Numbered from the stretch's first letter, positions 40,097 through 55,000 are shown. The stretch is DNA of 64,000 nucleotides from Locusta migratoria (GCA_026315105.1 CM048744.1:976379721-976443720); one strand, 5' to 3'. Numbers and translations are program-made. The notes: generated by a model not told the origin, from the sequence alone.

Positions 40097-43000
40097 GTGC
40101 CCCAGGGAGGACTCGAACCTTCGACGGCGAGCAACCACCCGCTCCAAAGCGAGGCGCCTTAGACCGCTCGGCTACTCCGCGGCAGCAATCAAGCTTTAGC
40201 AACAATGTCATTAGTGCTTGACCGTTGCTATCGCATTGTGAAGATATCGACTGTGTTTTGACACTAGCGTACTTATACATGACCTGAATTTCAGCGATTT
40301 TCTACCAAATTACGAAAGAGGGTTTCGCGCGAAAACTATTAAAGGCTACTCACGCCAAATTTCGAGTTTCTGTAAAAGATTGCCAGTATCTACCTTACTG
40401 CATGAGAATACATCCCCATCATTTGCTTTAAAATAACTGAACTTTATCCAGATTTCGACTACCACTAAGGGTGCCTCCATCAGAAATAAGATTAAAACAT
40501 GATCAATTAACACAAAGAGCTAAAGGTGCTCACATTTTATTGTTTAGACTGCTAGTCGCAACTAGCTAATGTTTCATTTCTAACTTTGTAAGACACAGGC
40601 GCATTTAGCTCTTAGTGTAAACGTCTCATGTTTTAATTTTATTTCTGGTAAGACTCCCTTAGTTGTAGTCGAAATCTAGATAGAGTTCAATTATTTTAAA
40701 GCAATTGGTAGGGTTGAATTCTCATACAGTACATTAGGTAAAAACATATGCTGTTACAGACAGGCCAAGTTCAAAATGTAGGTCTATCTAACTGCCTTGA
40801 CCCAATGCTTCCAGAATGTCACACAAGAAAAGCGTGATCGGCATTTTGCCGCCGCGGTGGAATAGCCGAGAGGTCTAACGTGCTTCGCTGCGGAGCGCGC
40901 GGTTGCTTGCCGTCGGAGGTTCGAATCCTCCCTGGGGCATGGGTATGTGTGTTTGTTTGTCCTTAGGTTAGTTTACCTTAGTTTAAGTAGTTTGTAAGCT
41001 ACGGACTGATGACCACGCAGTTTGGCCTGATAGATTTACAAACATTTGAACATTTAGCTTTCTCCCGTTTGATGCTCTCAGACTCTGCTGATTTGCTTGT
41101 GACATAAATAGACCGCGGATCTTTAGGTTACAACCTACTCTTTTCCTCAGTTCGTAGTTGCAAATAAACTTGTACTCGGGCCTGTAGTGACTAAATAAAA
41201 CCGAAACAGCTAATTTTATAGCACCTAAAATAACTTATTTCGACGTTAAAACCTATTTACCTATTTCAGCTATAATATTCTATTCTTCTATTTTCATAGG
41301 ACTTGCTTCGAAAAATCGAAAGCAGAAGTACGTCTGTACAGGCAGAGTTAACGTTGCATTATTTGGACTCAACTTACACGGACGCACTGCACAGAATCCG
41401 ATAAGGTATTATTGTGGTGTCTTGAATATGGATTTCTGTAGAAGAAACTACGGGACATTAGAAAAGTGATTGTTGGAAAGTTAGATGCAGATCGCCATCC
41501 ATAGCTTATCTGGTTTGTTCAAAGCAAAGCCCCAAACAAAAGAGCAAATAATGGCACACTTTGTCAACACTAGGTCGAACTTCTTATATATTCAAATGGC
41601 ATAGATGAAACTATTGCTTCTGACTTTGAAAGGTGAACACAATTAGTCGAAGATCCCTCAGTTCAGCGAGACTTGGATTACATTACAGCCAACTGAACAT
41701 TTATGGCGACATTTATTTCGGAATCATCTCAAGTAGACCTATCACAAGAATATTTCTTTTCTGGAGGAAGTGAAAAAGAAAATTATTGAAGCACCAGGTG
41801 AAGTGAGAGAAAAAGTACGGGAAAAAATTCAACAGGTTTATCAATACTGGCACAGAGGGCCTTTGAGAAAAATTCAGTTTCACTGAATGCTACATTCCTG
41901 TCCAAAATTTAGCGAAAGTGAATTACGCCCCGTCACATCCGCGGATGCAGAACGTTCGTTTTCGGCGTATCGTAGCTTTCTCTCGAAAACGACAAAAGGT
42001 TTCAGCCATTTAGTGTGACGCCCACAGACTGCAAGTTTGAAACCACTGATTCAGTGGCGTAACTAGGACTTGGCTTTGGGGGGTAGATCTGCTTGATGAG
42101 CAAAATTTTAGTCAGTTTCCAGACAGACTATCATATACCACTCCCATTGAAGATTAATTCACTTCCATCTAATGAAAGCTTATGGTAAAACACCCCGAGT
42201 TTCCATTCGTTACCTTTACCAAATTGCTTTTTTTAGGGTTCTGGGGGGGGGGGGGTTATATCCCCCTCATCCCCCCCCCCCCCATAGTTACGCCACTGCA
42301 CTGATTTATACAAGGTTTATTAAACTGTGTAGGCCTATTACATGTATTTTAACACATGGCTTCTGATCTGAATCTACATCTACACGGGATACTCTGCAAA
42401 TCACATTTAAGTGCTTGGCAGAAGGTTCAGCGAATCACCTTCATACTTTTTATCTCCCATTTCATTCTCGAATAGCGCGCGGGAAGAATGAACACCTGAA
42501 TCTCTCCGTTCGAGCTCTGATTTCTCGTATTTTATTCTGATGATCATTTCTACCCATGTAAGTGGGAGTCAACTATATATTTTCGCATTCGGAGGAGAAT
42601 GTTGGCGATTGGAGGTTCGTAAGTAGCCTACGCCGCAGCGATAAGCACCGTTGTAATGATTCCCATCCCAGATCCTGTGTCATTTCCGTAACGCTGTCTC
42701 CCCTATATCGTGACAATACAAAACGAGCTGCTCTTCTTTGGACGCTTTCGATGTCCCCCGTCAAACCCACCTGATAAGGATCCCACAGTCGACAGCAATA
42801 CTCCAAAAAAGGACGGACAAGCGTAGTATATGCAGTCTCTTTAGTAGTTCTGGTTTGCGTTTCCCACGACATTATCTAGGTGTCCTTTCCAGTTTAAGTC
42901 TGAAGTAATATTAATTTTTAGGTATTTAATAGAATTTACAGTCTTCACTTTTGATTGATTTATCTTGTAAACAAAGTTGAACGGATTTCTTTTCGTACTC

Positions 43001-46000
43001 ATGCGGACAACTTCACACTTCTCATCATTTAGAGTCAATTACCAATTTTTACACCATAGTGATATCCATCATCCAGAACAATCAGTTTAATAAGTAATGG
43101 TTGCAAAATATTAACACGAATTATTTACAGAAGGATGGAAAAGCTGGTAGAAGCCGACCTCGGGGAAGATCAGTTTGGGTTCAGGAGGAATGTAGGAACA
43201 TGGGAGGCAATACTCACTTTACGGCTTATCCTAGAAGATAGATTAAGAAAAGGCAAACCTACATTTCTAGCGTTTGTAGATTTGGAGAAGGCTTTTGACA
43301 ATGTTGATTGGAATGAACTCTTTTAAGTTCTGGAGCAAGCAGGAGTAAAATATAGGGAGCGTGAGGTTATTTACAACTTGTACAAAAACCAGACAGCGGT
43401 TGTCAGAGTTGAAGGGCATGAAAGGGGTGTAGTGGTTGGAAATTTGTACATTGAGCAAGCTACAAAGGAAAGCAAGGAGAAATTTGGAGAAGGAATTAAA
43501 GTTCAGTGTGAAGAATTAAAAACATTGTATTTTGCCGACGACATAGTAATTATGTTAGAGACAGCAAAGGATCTGGAAGAACAATTGAACGGAATGTACA
43601 GTGTGTTGAAAGGTGCATATAAGATGAACATTAACAAGAGCAAAACTATGGTAATGGAGTGCAATGTAAGAAAATCAGGTGATGCTGAAGGAATTAGATT
43701 AGGTAACTAAACAATAAAGGAGGTAGATGAGTTTTGTTACTTGGGCAGTAAAATAACAAATGATGGTCGCAGTACAGAGGATATAAAATGCAGAATGGAA
43801 ATGGGTAGAAAAGCGTTCTTTAAAAAGAGAAATTTGTTAACATAGAATATTGATTTAAGCCTGAGGAAGTCCTTTCTGAAGGCATTTGTGTGGAGTGTGT
43901 GGAGTGTTGCCTTGTATGGGGATGAAACATGGACGATAAACAGTGCGGACAGGAAGAGGAGAGCGGCTTTTGAAATGTTGTGCTACAGAAGAATGCTGAA
44001 GATTAGGTGGGTGGATCGCGTAACTAATGACGAGGTACTGAACAGAATTGGGGAGAGAAGGAATTTCTGGCATACCTTGACTAAAAGACATCAAGGAATT
44101 GTGAATTTAGCGTTGGAGGGATGTGAGTGAGGTAAAAACCCAGAGGAAGACCAAGAGATGGATACAGTAAGCAGATTCAGACAGATGTAAGTTGCCGTTC
44201 TTATGTGGAGATGAAGAGGCTTGCTCAGGATAGGGTATTGTGGAGAGCTGCATCAAACCAGTCTCCGGACTGAAGACCATAGCAACAACAACAGTGATAT
44301 CCTATTCTGATCGTTCTGCAGTTGGTTTTGATCTTCAGATGATTTTACTAGGCAGTAAATGACGGCTTCATCTACAAACAACCCAAGATCGTATTTTTAT
44401 CTTCGATGTATATAAGCCGCTGTGGAGTACCCGAGTGGTCTAAAGCGTCTCGCTGCGGAGCGCGCGGTTGATCGCCGTGGAGGTTCGAGTCCTCCCTGGG
44501 GCATGGGTGTGTGTGTTGTCCTTACGTTAGTTTACCTAGGTTTAAGTAGTTTGTTAGCTACGGACTGATAATCACGCAGTTTGGTCCGATAGATTTACAA
44601 ACATTTGAACATTTTTTTATATATATAAAGGTTTGGTGTCAGTTTGATCATTAAGGTTCTGTGATATTTATCTTATTGTTAAGTGAATAACACTACATAT
44701 TTTACTTTAAGTTCGTTTCGTCTAATGAATTCTGTTCAGAATCTATTTTAGATTTTCTTTGGCCTGAAAGGTATAAGAACTATACATGTCAAGTTTTACA
44801 TCAAAGGATGGTGTCGGAACCCATCCCATTAGACACAGGTACTAAGCGAGTATGTTTTCTGTCACCTATTGTATTTCTGATGGTACTGGATGTTGTGTTG
44901 CAGAAGGCAATGAATCGCCGAAGAGGAATTCAATGGAGATTGACAGGCAGGTTGGAGGACTTGGGCTTTGCAGATGACCTGTGTTTGCTAACCTGCAGTT
45001 ACAAGGATATGGAAGCAAAGCTGAATGATTTAAAAATCGAAGCATCAGAGGTGGTGTTGAAGATAGATGGAAAGCAAACTAAGGAGATGCGCTGTAATAA
45101 CCGAAATGAAGCACTATTATTATTATTATTATTATTATTAGAAAACCAAGAGATCGAGCAAGTCAGGCAGTTTTGCTAGCTGGGAAATATAGTCACCCCT
45201 GAGGAGGGAACTATCGAAGATGTAGAAAACAGGAGAAATAAGGCTAAAGGTGTATTTGCAACGTTGAGACCAATCTGGAAATCAAGGGAACTTAACACCT
45301 ATACAAAATTACGCATCTTCAACACAAATGTCAGGTTGGTACTGCTCTAGAGTAGAATTGGGTAAGTCTGCGTAGCGGGTAAGACTGCGCAACGCATGGA
45401 TCCCATTTTTAAGATCCAGCAGTTGGCTGCTCTGCAGGGCACGAAACAACCTCTGTGGCTGACTCTTTGTTGTGCATAGTTTGGTTGTTATTGTCGTAGT
45501 GATAACGGGTGTGCAATGCGGTAAGAAATGATTTACATTATTTTCATAAACAATGTTGTCTTGCGAAAATAAGCTCTACCTAAGACAATAATGAGCTCCC
45601 GATTATTAACTTTATATTAACTTATAGTGAACTATGATTTATTGTCAGTCTTGTGATATACTGAAACATAGAATTTCGTGCAAAGCGTTTCCATCTGCAG
45701 ACAAAAGCTGCAGTCTCGTATTGCGGGGCAAGCTTACGCGTTTTGGCTGGGTCAAAAGTGCGCAATGCGTATTTTTTTTTCTTTTTTAATTGTAGCGTCT
45801 ACAAAAGAAAAACTGAACGGAAGGCATGCACTCCAGAAATGTTGGACGGTCAGAAACGGAAAGACTAAACGACAACTAGCGAGGGAGTTTGGAATAAGTG
45901 ATTCTGATCAATCAAACAAAAAGAAAGGAACGCAAAACTTAAATATGTCGACGGAAAGTCCACGTGTGTGCTGAAAATTACAATAATCCGTCAACAGAAT

Positions 46001-49000
46001 ATTGGATTTAGTATCTATAATGCGAGGAGCGGTGGCATGATTGCTGTTCTTGTTATGAAGATTCTGGACACATCAATTTGTGACCTGTTAAACAGCATTA
46101 CCACCAATTGGAATATTATCCTTCAGGTTCTGTTTCATAAGCTCCACACTTGTTCGATTAAGCATTTTTGTACTAAAACATAATTACATGCCGAGAAAAT
46201 AGGGGCATTATATTCATGTATACGATGAAATAAATAAAAAAAGAGATTGAGTGACACTTACGTATTTGTCATTTTAATAATAACGCGCAATCTTACCCTA
46301 CTGAAAATGCACTCTTACTCCACCATTTAGATTATACATATGACTTTTTGTTATATAACAGGAAAAAGTCAGATGAATTGCCTTTTAAATATGATTGTAA
46401 TTTGTAAAGTTTTCTCCATTATATATTTAATTAAACCTTAAGTGCGCAATATTGCCCCACTTTATGGGTGTGAATCATGGAAAACTAACAAACAGCTAAT
46501 TAGCAGATTTCAAAAATTTATGAATAGAAGTTTGACTTTGAGGAATATCTTGAGGATATGATGGCCACAAGTAATCTCCAATGAAGAACTATGGAAAAGG
46601 ACCCATCAAACACCCACTGATATTGAGATAAGTCGTAGGAAATGGAAGTGGATTGTGCATACATGAAGGCATGGTAAAAACCTGGCAAGACAAGCCCTAG
46701 AATGGAACCCACAAGGTAGCAGGAGAAGATGCAGACCAAGGAATACATAGAGGAGGAGTGTAATAACAGGAGGGACCCAGAAAGGAGGGAAGACCTGGAC
46801 TGAAATCAAGACACTGGCGCAGAACCGAGTCCGGTGGCGGAAGTTCGTTGATGCCCTATGCTCCACTTAGGAGATACAGGAAATGTCAAGAATGGAGGTG
46901 CAGAAAGTGGCTATTTTAGGCGCCTAGAATTCCCCTTTTACGACTTAAAAATTGGCGGTCTACTTGTAAGCACTACTGTAACAGCAGCGTGCTGAGTTTC
47001 TTTGCGAGAGTTCTACAGTTTTTTGTTGTTGTGGTCTTCAGTCCTCAGACTGGTTTGATGCAGCTCTCCATGCTTCCCTGTCCTGTGCAAGTCTCTTCAT
47101 CTGAGAATACGTTCGGCAACCTACATCCTTTTGAATCTCCTTACTATATTCGTCCCTCGGTCTCCCTCTACGATTTTTACCCCACACGCTTTCTTCTAAT
47201 GCTAAGTTGACAATTCCTTGATGTCTCAGAATGTGTCCAACCAATCTATACCTTCTCTTAGTCAGGATATGCCACAAACTCCTTTTCTCCCCGATTCGGT
47301 TAAGCACCTCCTAATTAGTTACATGATCTACCCATCTAATTTTCATCATTCGTCTGTAACATCACATTTCAAAAGCTTCTATCATCTTTTAATCTGAACT
47401 CCTTATCGTCCATGTTTCACTCCCATACAATGCTACACTCCAGACAAATGCTTTCAGAAAGGACTTCCTAACATTTAAATTAATATTGGATGTTAACAAG
47501 TTTCGCTTCTTTAGAGATGCTTTTCTTCCCAAAGCCATTATTCATTTTATATCTTCTTTACTTCGGCCATCAGAAGTTATCTTGCTACCCAAATAACAAA
47601 ATTCCTATACTACTTTTATTGTCTCACTGTCTAATCGAATTCCTTCAGCATCACCTGATTTTTTGACATTGCATTCCATTACCTCCGTTTTACTCTTGTT
47701 ACTGTTCATCTTATATCTTCCTTTGAAAACACTGTCCATCCCATTCAATTGCTCTTCCAGATCTTTTGCGGTCTGACAGAATTACTATGTCATCGGCAAA
47801 CCGCGTTGTTTTTATTTCTTCTCCCTGCACTTTAATGCCCTCTCCAAATTTATCCTTGCATTCCTTCACTGCCTGTTCAATGTACAGATTGAACAACATT
47901 GGGGAAAGGTTATAACCCTGTCTTACTCCATTCCCAACCTATGCGTCCCTTTCTTGCCCTTCAACTCTAATAACCGCTGTCTGGTTTTTGTATAGGTTGA
48001 ATATAATCTTCGCTCCCTATATTTGATCCCTGCTACCTTCAGAATCTGGAAGAGTGTACTCCAGTCGACATTGTCAAAAGCTTTCTCCAAATCGACAAAC
48101 GCCAAAAATGTAGGTTTCCCTTTACTTAGCCTATCTTCTAAGATAGGTCGTAATGTGAGTAGTGCCCCCCGTGTTCCTACATTTCTCCTAAATCTAAACA
48201 TTTTACCAGACTGGAATGCAGCTGAGCAGACACTGGGTGTTGTCGCGTCGCGCCTGTGACGCGCGATTGGAGCAGTGAGGCTGGACGCCCTGGCCCTCGC
48301 GAATCGTGCAGGTAACGGCGTGCTGTCGCCACCAGCAGCAGCCTACAGGTCAGCGTCCCCGCAGCTTCCGCGGCAGGAATGCAGTCCTGCTGGACCAGGC
48401 CGCGGGGGCTTTCCGCTTTGGACAACAACAAGACACGCGCTACGTCTCTAGGTCCGTTCCAGTGGCGCTCACAACCATCTGAAACGGTTCCAGGCGTTCC
48501 AGTGGCTCTTTCGACTCTCTCTATCTCACTGGATAGGGGATTTCCTGCCAGAGAGGACACAGTTTGTAGTAATCGACGGTAAAGCATCGTCCAAAACAGA
48601 GGTGATATCGGGCGTTCCACAAGGTAGTGTTATTGGTCCTCTACTGTTTCGTATTTGCGAAAACGATTTGGGAAAATTGTAAGTTGCTCTCTTAGGTTGT
48701 TTGCAGACGATTCCGTCATTTACCGTCTAGTAAAATCATCTGAAGATCAAAACCAACTGCAGAACGATCTGAATAACAATAGAAAAGTACACGTTTTACC
48801 TTATTAGTGACAATATTCATTGACATCAGCCTCCGTACAAAAATTACAATCTGCTGACTTGACGGCGACTCTTCAAACGGCTAAAGACTTAAACTTCCTG
48901 ATTTTTTACTCCTCGAGTCTTACACACCGGCAGACTTACTCGACAGATCCACGACGACTTCTACTCATCGACAGAACTGTACGACAAACAAAGACCCACT

Positions 49001-52000
49001 TAACGCGACAACTGCGAGTGCAACACACACTCCATAAATAGTCTTTGGTTTACAGCAGAGATATGCAAATGACTTCAGCATATTATATCGATTAATAAAA
49101 TTATACAAAACATTATATAAATTTGTTTTTACAGAATTATAGCTTAAGTTTCTATAACAAAATATGCTCAAGGCTGAATGACAATTATATTACGTACTCC
49201 TTTCAACCTTCTTTTGGCTCTCCATGCCATCGCTTCGCTTAAGTCAAGTTGTTGTTGGATTGCACTGCATGCTCACTACACTATCTAAACGCAACTGCTT
49301 GTGTAGTTCATCTGATAGAGTAAACGCGAGACTGCACCAACCAGAGATAGTTTATACCCTGCATTAATACATGGGCTACCTTTCGTAAGCCACCGTACGG
49401 TGCGTGGCGGAGGGTACCTTACAACGGATTTATACGTTTGTTTCTCTTCACGCTGAAACAGCTGGACGGATTTGAATGAAATTTGGAATGCAGATAACTT
49501 ACACCCAGAATTAACGTATGAGCTATATTTAGAAAGCCACCGCACGGTGCATGGCGGAGAGTGCCTTACAGTGGATTAACACGTTTGTTACTCTTCACGC
49601 TGAAACGTCTGGATTGAATTGAATGAAATGTGGGATGAAGATAGCTTATACCCCGAATTAATACATGGGCTACCTTTCGTAAGCCTTCGTAGGTGTCTGT
49701 CGGAGGGTACGTTACAACAAACATCCAAATTGTTTGACTGGTCACCATTTTTGTTCGTACTGTATGCGTTGCCGTACCGTTCATCCGATTAAGATGAATG
49801 TCTATATATTGCTTGCACTTTCTGAAGCTTAAGGGATTTAAGTGCGGGGTCATCAGTCCCTAAACTTACAAACTACTTATGAACTACGTTATACTAAAGA
49901 CGACAGAAACATTCATGCGCGAGGGGGGATTCAAACCCCCGACGGGGAATGGCCTCGCGCATCGGAGCATAGCGCCTCAATGCGCTTCGCCACTCCGCTG
50001 CGGCTACCAATAATTACATAAATCTACGACCCATAGCTCAGGAGATATGACGTTATGAACGCTGAGAGGCATGAAAAACTGCCACACTAAAATGACGTTA
50101 AAATGTACACTACTGACCATTAAAATTGCTACATCAAGAACAAATGCAGATGGTAAATAGGTATTCATTGGACAAATATATTATACTAGAACTGACATGT
50201 GATTACATTTTCACGCAAATTGGGTGCATAGATGTTAAGAAATCAGTACTGAGGACAACCACCTCTGGCCGTAATAACGGCCTTGATACGTCTGGGCATT
50301 GAGTCAAACAGAGCTTGGATGGCGTGTACAGGTACAGAGGCCCATGCATCTTCAACACGGTACCACAGTTCATCAAGAGAGTGACTGGCGTATTGTGTGC
50401 AGGCCGCAGTCGCCGAGCGGGCTACGGCTCACCAGTCACAGTCTGCACGGCCGCACGGTCGGGGGTTCGAATCCCCCCTCGGGCATGTATGTTTGTGCCG
50501 TGTTTAGTATAAGGTAGTTCATAAGTAGTTTGTAAGTTTAGGGACTGATGACCCCGCAGTTAAGTCCCTTAAGCTTAACAAACATTTGAACAATTGGCGT
50601 ATTGTGACGAGCCAGTTGCTCGGCCACCATTGAGATATGGAGAATGTGCTGGCCAGGGCAGCAGTCGACACATTTTCCGTATCCATAAAGGTTCGTACAG
50701 GACCTGCAACATGCTGTCGTGCGTTATCCTGCTGAAATAAAGGTTTCTCAGGGATCGAATGAAGGGTAGAGCCATGGGTCGTAACACATCTGAAATGTAA
50801 CGGCCACTTTTCAAAGTGCCGTCGATGCGAACTAGAGCTGAGGGAGTCCTGTAACCAATGGCACCCCATACCATCACGCCGGGTGATATGCCAATATGAC
50901 GATGACGAATACACATTTGCAATGTGCGTTCACCGCGATGTCGCCAAACACGGATGCAACCTTAATGATGCTGTAAACAGAACCTGCATTCATCCAACAA
51001 ACTGAGGTTTTGCCGTTCGTGCACCCAATTTCGTCGTTGCATACACCAGCGCAGGCGCTCATGTATGTGATGCAGCGTCAAGGGTAACCGCAGCCATGGT
51101 CGCCGAGCTGATAGTTCACGCTGCTGCAAACGTCGTCGAACTGTTCGCGTAGATGGTGATTGTCTTGCAAGCGTCCCCATCGGCTGACTCAGGAATAGAG
51201 ACGTGGCTGCACGATCCGTTACAGCCATGTGGATAAGATGCCTGTCATCTCGACTGCTAGCGATACGAGCCCGTTGGGATCCAGCACGGCGCTCCGTATT
51301 GCCCTCCTGAACCCACCGAGTCCATATTCTGCTAACAGTCATTGGATCGCGACCAACGCGAGCAGCAATGTCGCGATACGATAAACCGCAATAGCGATAG
51401 GCTACACTCCGACCTTTATCAAAGTCGGAAACGTGATGGTACGCATTTATCCTCCTTACACGAGGCAACACAACAACATTTCACCAGGTAACACCGGTCA
51501 ACTGCTGTTTGTGTATGAGTAATCGGTTGGAAACTTTCCTCATGTCAGCACATTGTAGGTGTCGCCACCGGCACCAACCTTGTGTGAATGCTTTGAAAAG
51601 CTAATCATTTGCATATCAGAGCATCTTCTTCCTGTCGGTTAAATTTCGCGTCTGTAGCACGTCATCTTCCTGCTGTAGCAATTTTAATGGCCAGGAGTGT
51701 ACTACATCTTTGTTACTACGTGTATTCGTAACATACTTTTCAGGCAGAATCGATTTAGCGTAATAAATGTACCTACAAAATTATTTCATTGTACGACGTA
51801 TAGTTTAGTAGATATGACTCATGAACACGCGTGGCAAACTACCGCATAATGTTAGTTCTATTTTATGCTCTGCCGTACCGTCTATTCAAATCAAATGTTC
51901 AAATGTTTGTATAGTCTATGGGACTTAACTACGGGGTCATCAGTCCCTAAACTTACAAACTACTTATGAACTACTTACGAACTAGGACGGCACAAATATC

Positions 52001-55000
52001 CATGCCCGAGGGGGGATTCGAACCCCCGACCGTAGTGGCCGTGCAGACCGTGACTGAAGCGCCTTAGTCCCCTCGGCCTCCGTCTATTCGATTGCAATGA
52101 AACTTTCTGCACTTCTTTAAAACAAGAGGAAGTCACTGTTTCAGTAAAATTTTGTATGGTGCAAGACAGAGGGTAGGGCATTATTTTACGACGCGGTTCC
52201 ACCAGTCTGCTTTGACCCATGTCGTCATCAACATGTCGGAAACCCATGTACAGGATATCTTCAGATGTTTGTAAATCTATCGGACCAAACTGCGTGATCA
52301 TCAGTCCGTAGCTTACAAACTACTTAAAGTAAGGTAAACTAATCTAAGGACAACACACACACCCATGCCCCATGGGGGACTCGAACCTCCACGGCGAGCA
52401 ACCGCGCGCTCCTCAGCGAGACGCTTTAGACCGCTCGGCTACTCCACCGCGGCTCAGAGGTCTCAACCCAAAAATTCGCGCCTTCGGCACTCACATACGG
52501 AAAAAAACCCTCTCTAACCTAACCTATACCTTACCATCAGAGGGAAGCTACAGATCATTTTTAAACACAAAAATCAATCTATAATCTGTTCTGTTTGTAA
52601 ACAAACTATCAACTCAGCCACCAAATAATTAAGCACGCCTTTTACAAACACACACGCCTTTGTCGTGCATTTCATTTTGGTCCAAAAGGTGAACCATTAG
52701 AATACAATTACAAGTCTATTGCCTTTTTGCCTTTCGTCGGGAATATTTCCTCAAGATTTTTAAGAAGATTCGACATTAAAAGTGTTTTTATGCCCCCACC
52801 TAAGACTAGGGCCCTCCTTGGGATTTAGGACTGAGGAAACCCGGTGTTTATAGTATTCCTTGTTATTGTGGTAAAACTTACATTGGCCAAACGATCCGCA
52901 CAGTTCAGGATCGGTGTGTGGAACACCGAACACCACCGTCATACTCGGTTGCTCCAACCTGAAAAGTCGGCTGTTGCTGAACATTGTTTGAATGAGGGAC
53001 ACAAGATGTTGTACGATGAAACTAAACTGATTGCTCCTGCTTCCCGCTACTGGGAATGTGTACTCAAAGAATCAATGGCAATTCGTATGGCCGATAATAT
53101 TATTAATTGGGACAAGGGTTTTCCACTAAGTAAAACTTGGAACCCGATTTTATTTGACATCAAGCAACAACGGTCTTCATTTCGACCTGCTGTTTCTTTA
53201 AACTAGCCTTGTTTTCGACCCATCGTTTTTGCCGTTTTTCTCCACCGGCGCGCTACTGTTTCCATTGCGCCTAGGTGGCTTCTACTTTGGTTTCGCGCAC
53301 GCGCGGTGGGTCGTCAGCAGTGTATAAAGGGGCTGCTGTTTCTTGTTCTTGATCAGTTTCCGGCGAGTTAGTGTTCTGCGCTCTCGCCTGAAGATGACAG
53401 CCAGTTGGTCTGTTGAAATATCGTGTCTGGTTGACGACGGTATCCGGCTGCATACCCGAGATCAATATTATCAGTTACTACGCCGGGAAAGTCTACGCAA
53501 CCACACACGCACCTCAAACCAACCGAGCTGCGATGATGTCCTATAAATGACCCGAGGATAGTATACATACTAACTTCGACTAAATGTATGGTTCCATTCC
53601 GATCTTGAGGAAATTTTGTACATGTAACTTTCAAAAGAAGAGGAATATCACCTGAATTTAATACGGAACATGGGGGAGGGTACTTTCCAATAAACGTACG
53701 CCACTTCACTGACCACCATGAAAATCAACAGAGTTTTATAATATTTCACTGACGGAGGAGGCAATGCACTGAAGAGGTGGAGCAGGAGTTCGACAGAGAG
53801 ACGCGGAGGTGATTTCCAAAGAAAGTGGAAGACGGAAATGGGCAGAGAAAGGATAGGAGGGGATCAAAAGAGAGATAGAGTGGAGATGAGGACCACGGAT
53901 AGAGAGGGGGAGAGGAGGAGATGGACAGAGACAGAAGATGGGCAGAGATGGACTATAAAGAACTCTTCTTTTCATTCTCCGCTCCGGCCCATAAAGAGTC
54001 GCGGTTCTATTCAGCCAATTATCAGACAAGCTGATAGTGGGGCAAAGGGGGATCCCAATTGAGAATAAGTGGGAGGGGCTTACCAGTTACGGAATACGCC
54101 TTACAACCACGGAAACGTCCCGAAAACTTTGGTCGGAACCGGAGGATTGGAACCAATTTAATTTGTTACTAGGAGAATGTCCCAGACTAAAAGTAGATTA
54201 TCAGGCGAGCACGAGTCCAACTCCCGACAACAACAAATTTGAGTCCCGAGCTACTCTGGTTAAGCTGTAGGGATCATATCGACTAAGTAACAACGGACAA
54301 GCGTCTCCCTAGATCAGGGGTCGGCAACACGTCGATCGCGATCTACCGGTAGATCGCGAGTGCTTATTTGGTAGACAGCGTGAGTACTGACAGCGCAGGA
54401 GAAAAGTTGTTGAATAAAATTGACAATTGCTTTTCGCAGCACTCAAAATGTGCGGTTGTTTGACAAACGAGTTTATTTTGCTTATTAACAGTCGCGTACA
54501 ACTATTATCAACATCTACCTTGAACCTTTGTAACTGTTTTTTCCCGCATTGGTTCAGTCAGCTGCTACCTCCGCGTCATTCGTTGCTACACTATTTGATT
54601 TAAAAAAAAATCAAATGTTCAAATGTTTGTATAACTTATGGGACTCAACTACGGGGTCATCAGTCCCTAAACTTACGAACTACTTATGAACTAGCTAATA
54701 CTAAGGACAGGACAAACATCTATGCCCGAGGGGGGGATTCGAACCCCCGACCGTAGTGGCCGTGCAGTCCCGTCGGCCACCGCGGCCGGCACCCAATAAA
54801 TGATGGGTGCTAATTCACCAGGAGAAATACACTATATAAGTTAATGTTGCACTTCGAATAAAGGCAATGTTTGTTTCTTCTTATAATGTTGTACTTCTTT
54901 TCAAGTATAATTTTATTAAAAATAAACACAGACACGTTTGACTGACGAACACCTTGACTCTTGTATTTGACTATGTGTAACACGTTATACACCAAAAATC

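Larger units (their letters stand above)
50108..51699 (-). mobile_element. Tc1-like DNA transposon, split by a SINE
   Basis: Inverted ends CACTACTGACCATTAAAATT and (inverted right end) CACTCCTGGCCATTAAAATT, with TA on both sides (50106-50107, 51700-51701). Without the SINE and its target duplication the element is about 1.38 kb. The termini and transposase are of one well-known insect Tc1 type. Confidence 0.92.

Noticed and set aside
40850..40950. tRNA gene
   Set aside because: The B box and part of a clover-leaf fit, but the same sequence recurs with a fixed 3' body and tail at nine sites; it is a SINE head.
48177..48620. 147-codon minus-strand ORF in the CpG-dense patch as a real gene
   Set aside because: No domain or splice context is visible; composition alone can keep the frame open. 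Kept only as a finding.
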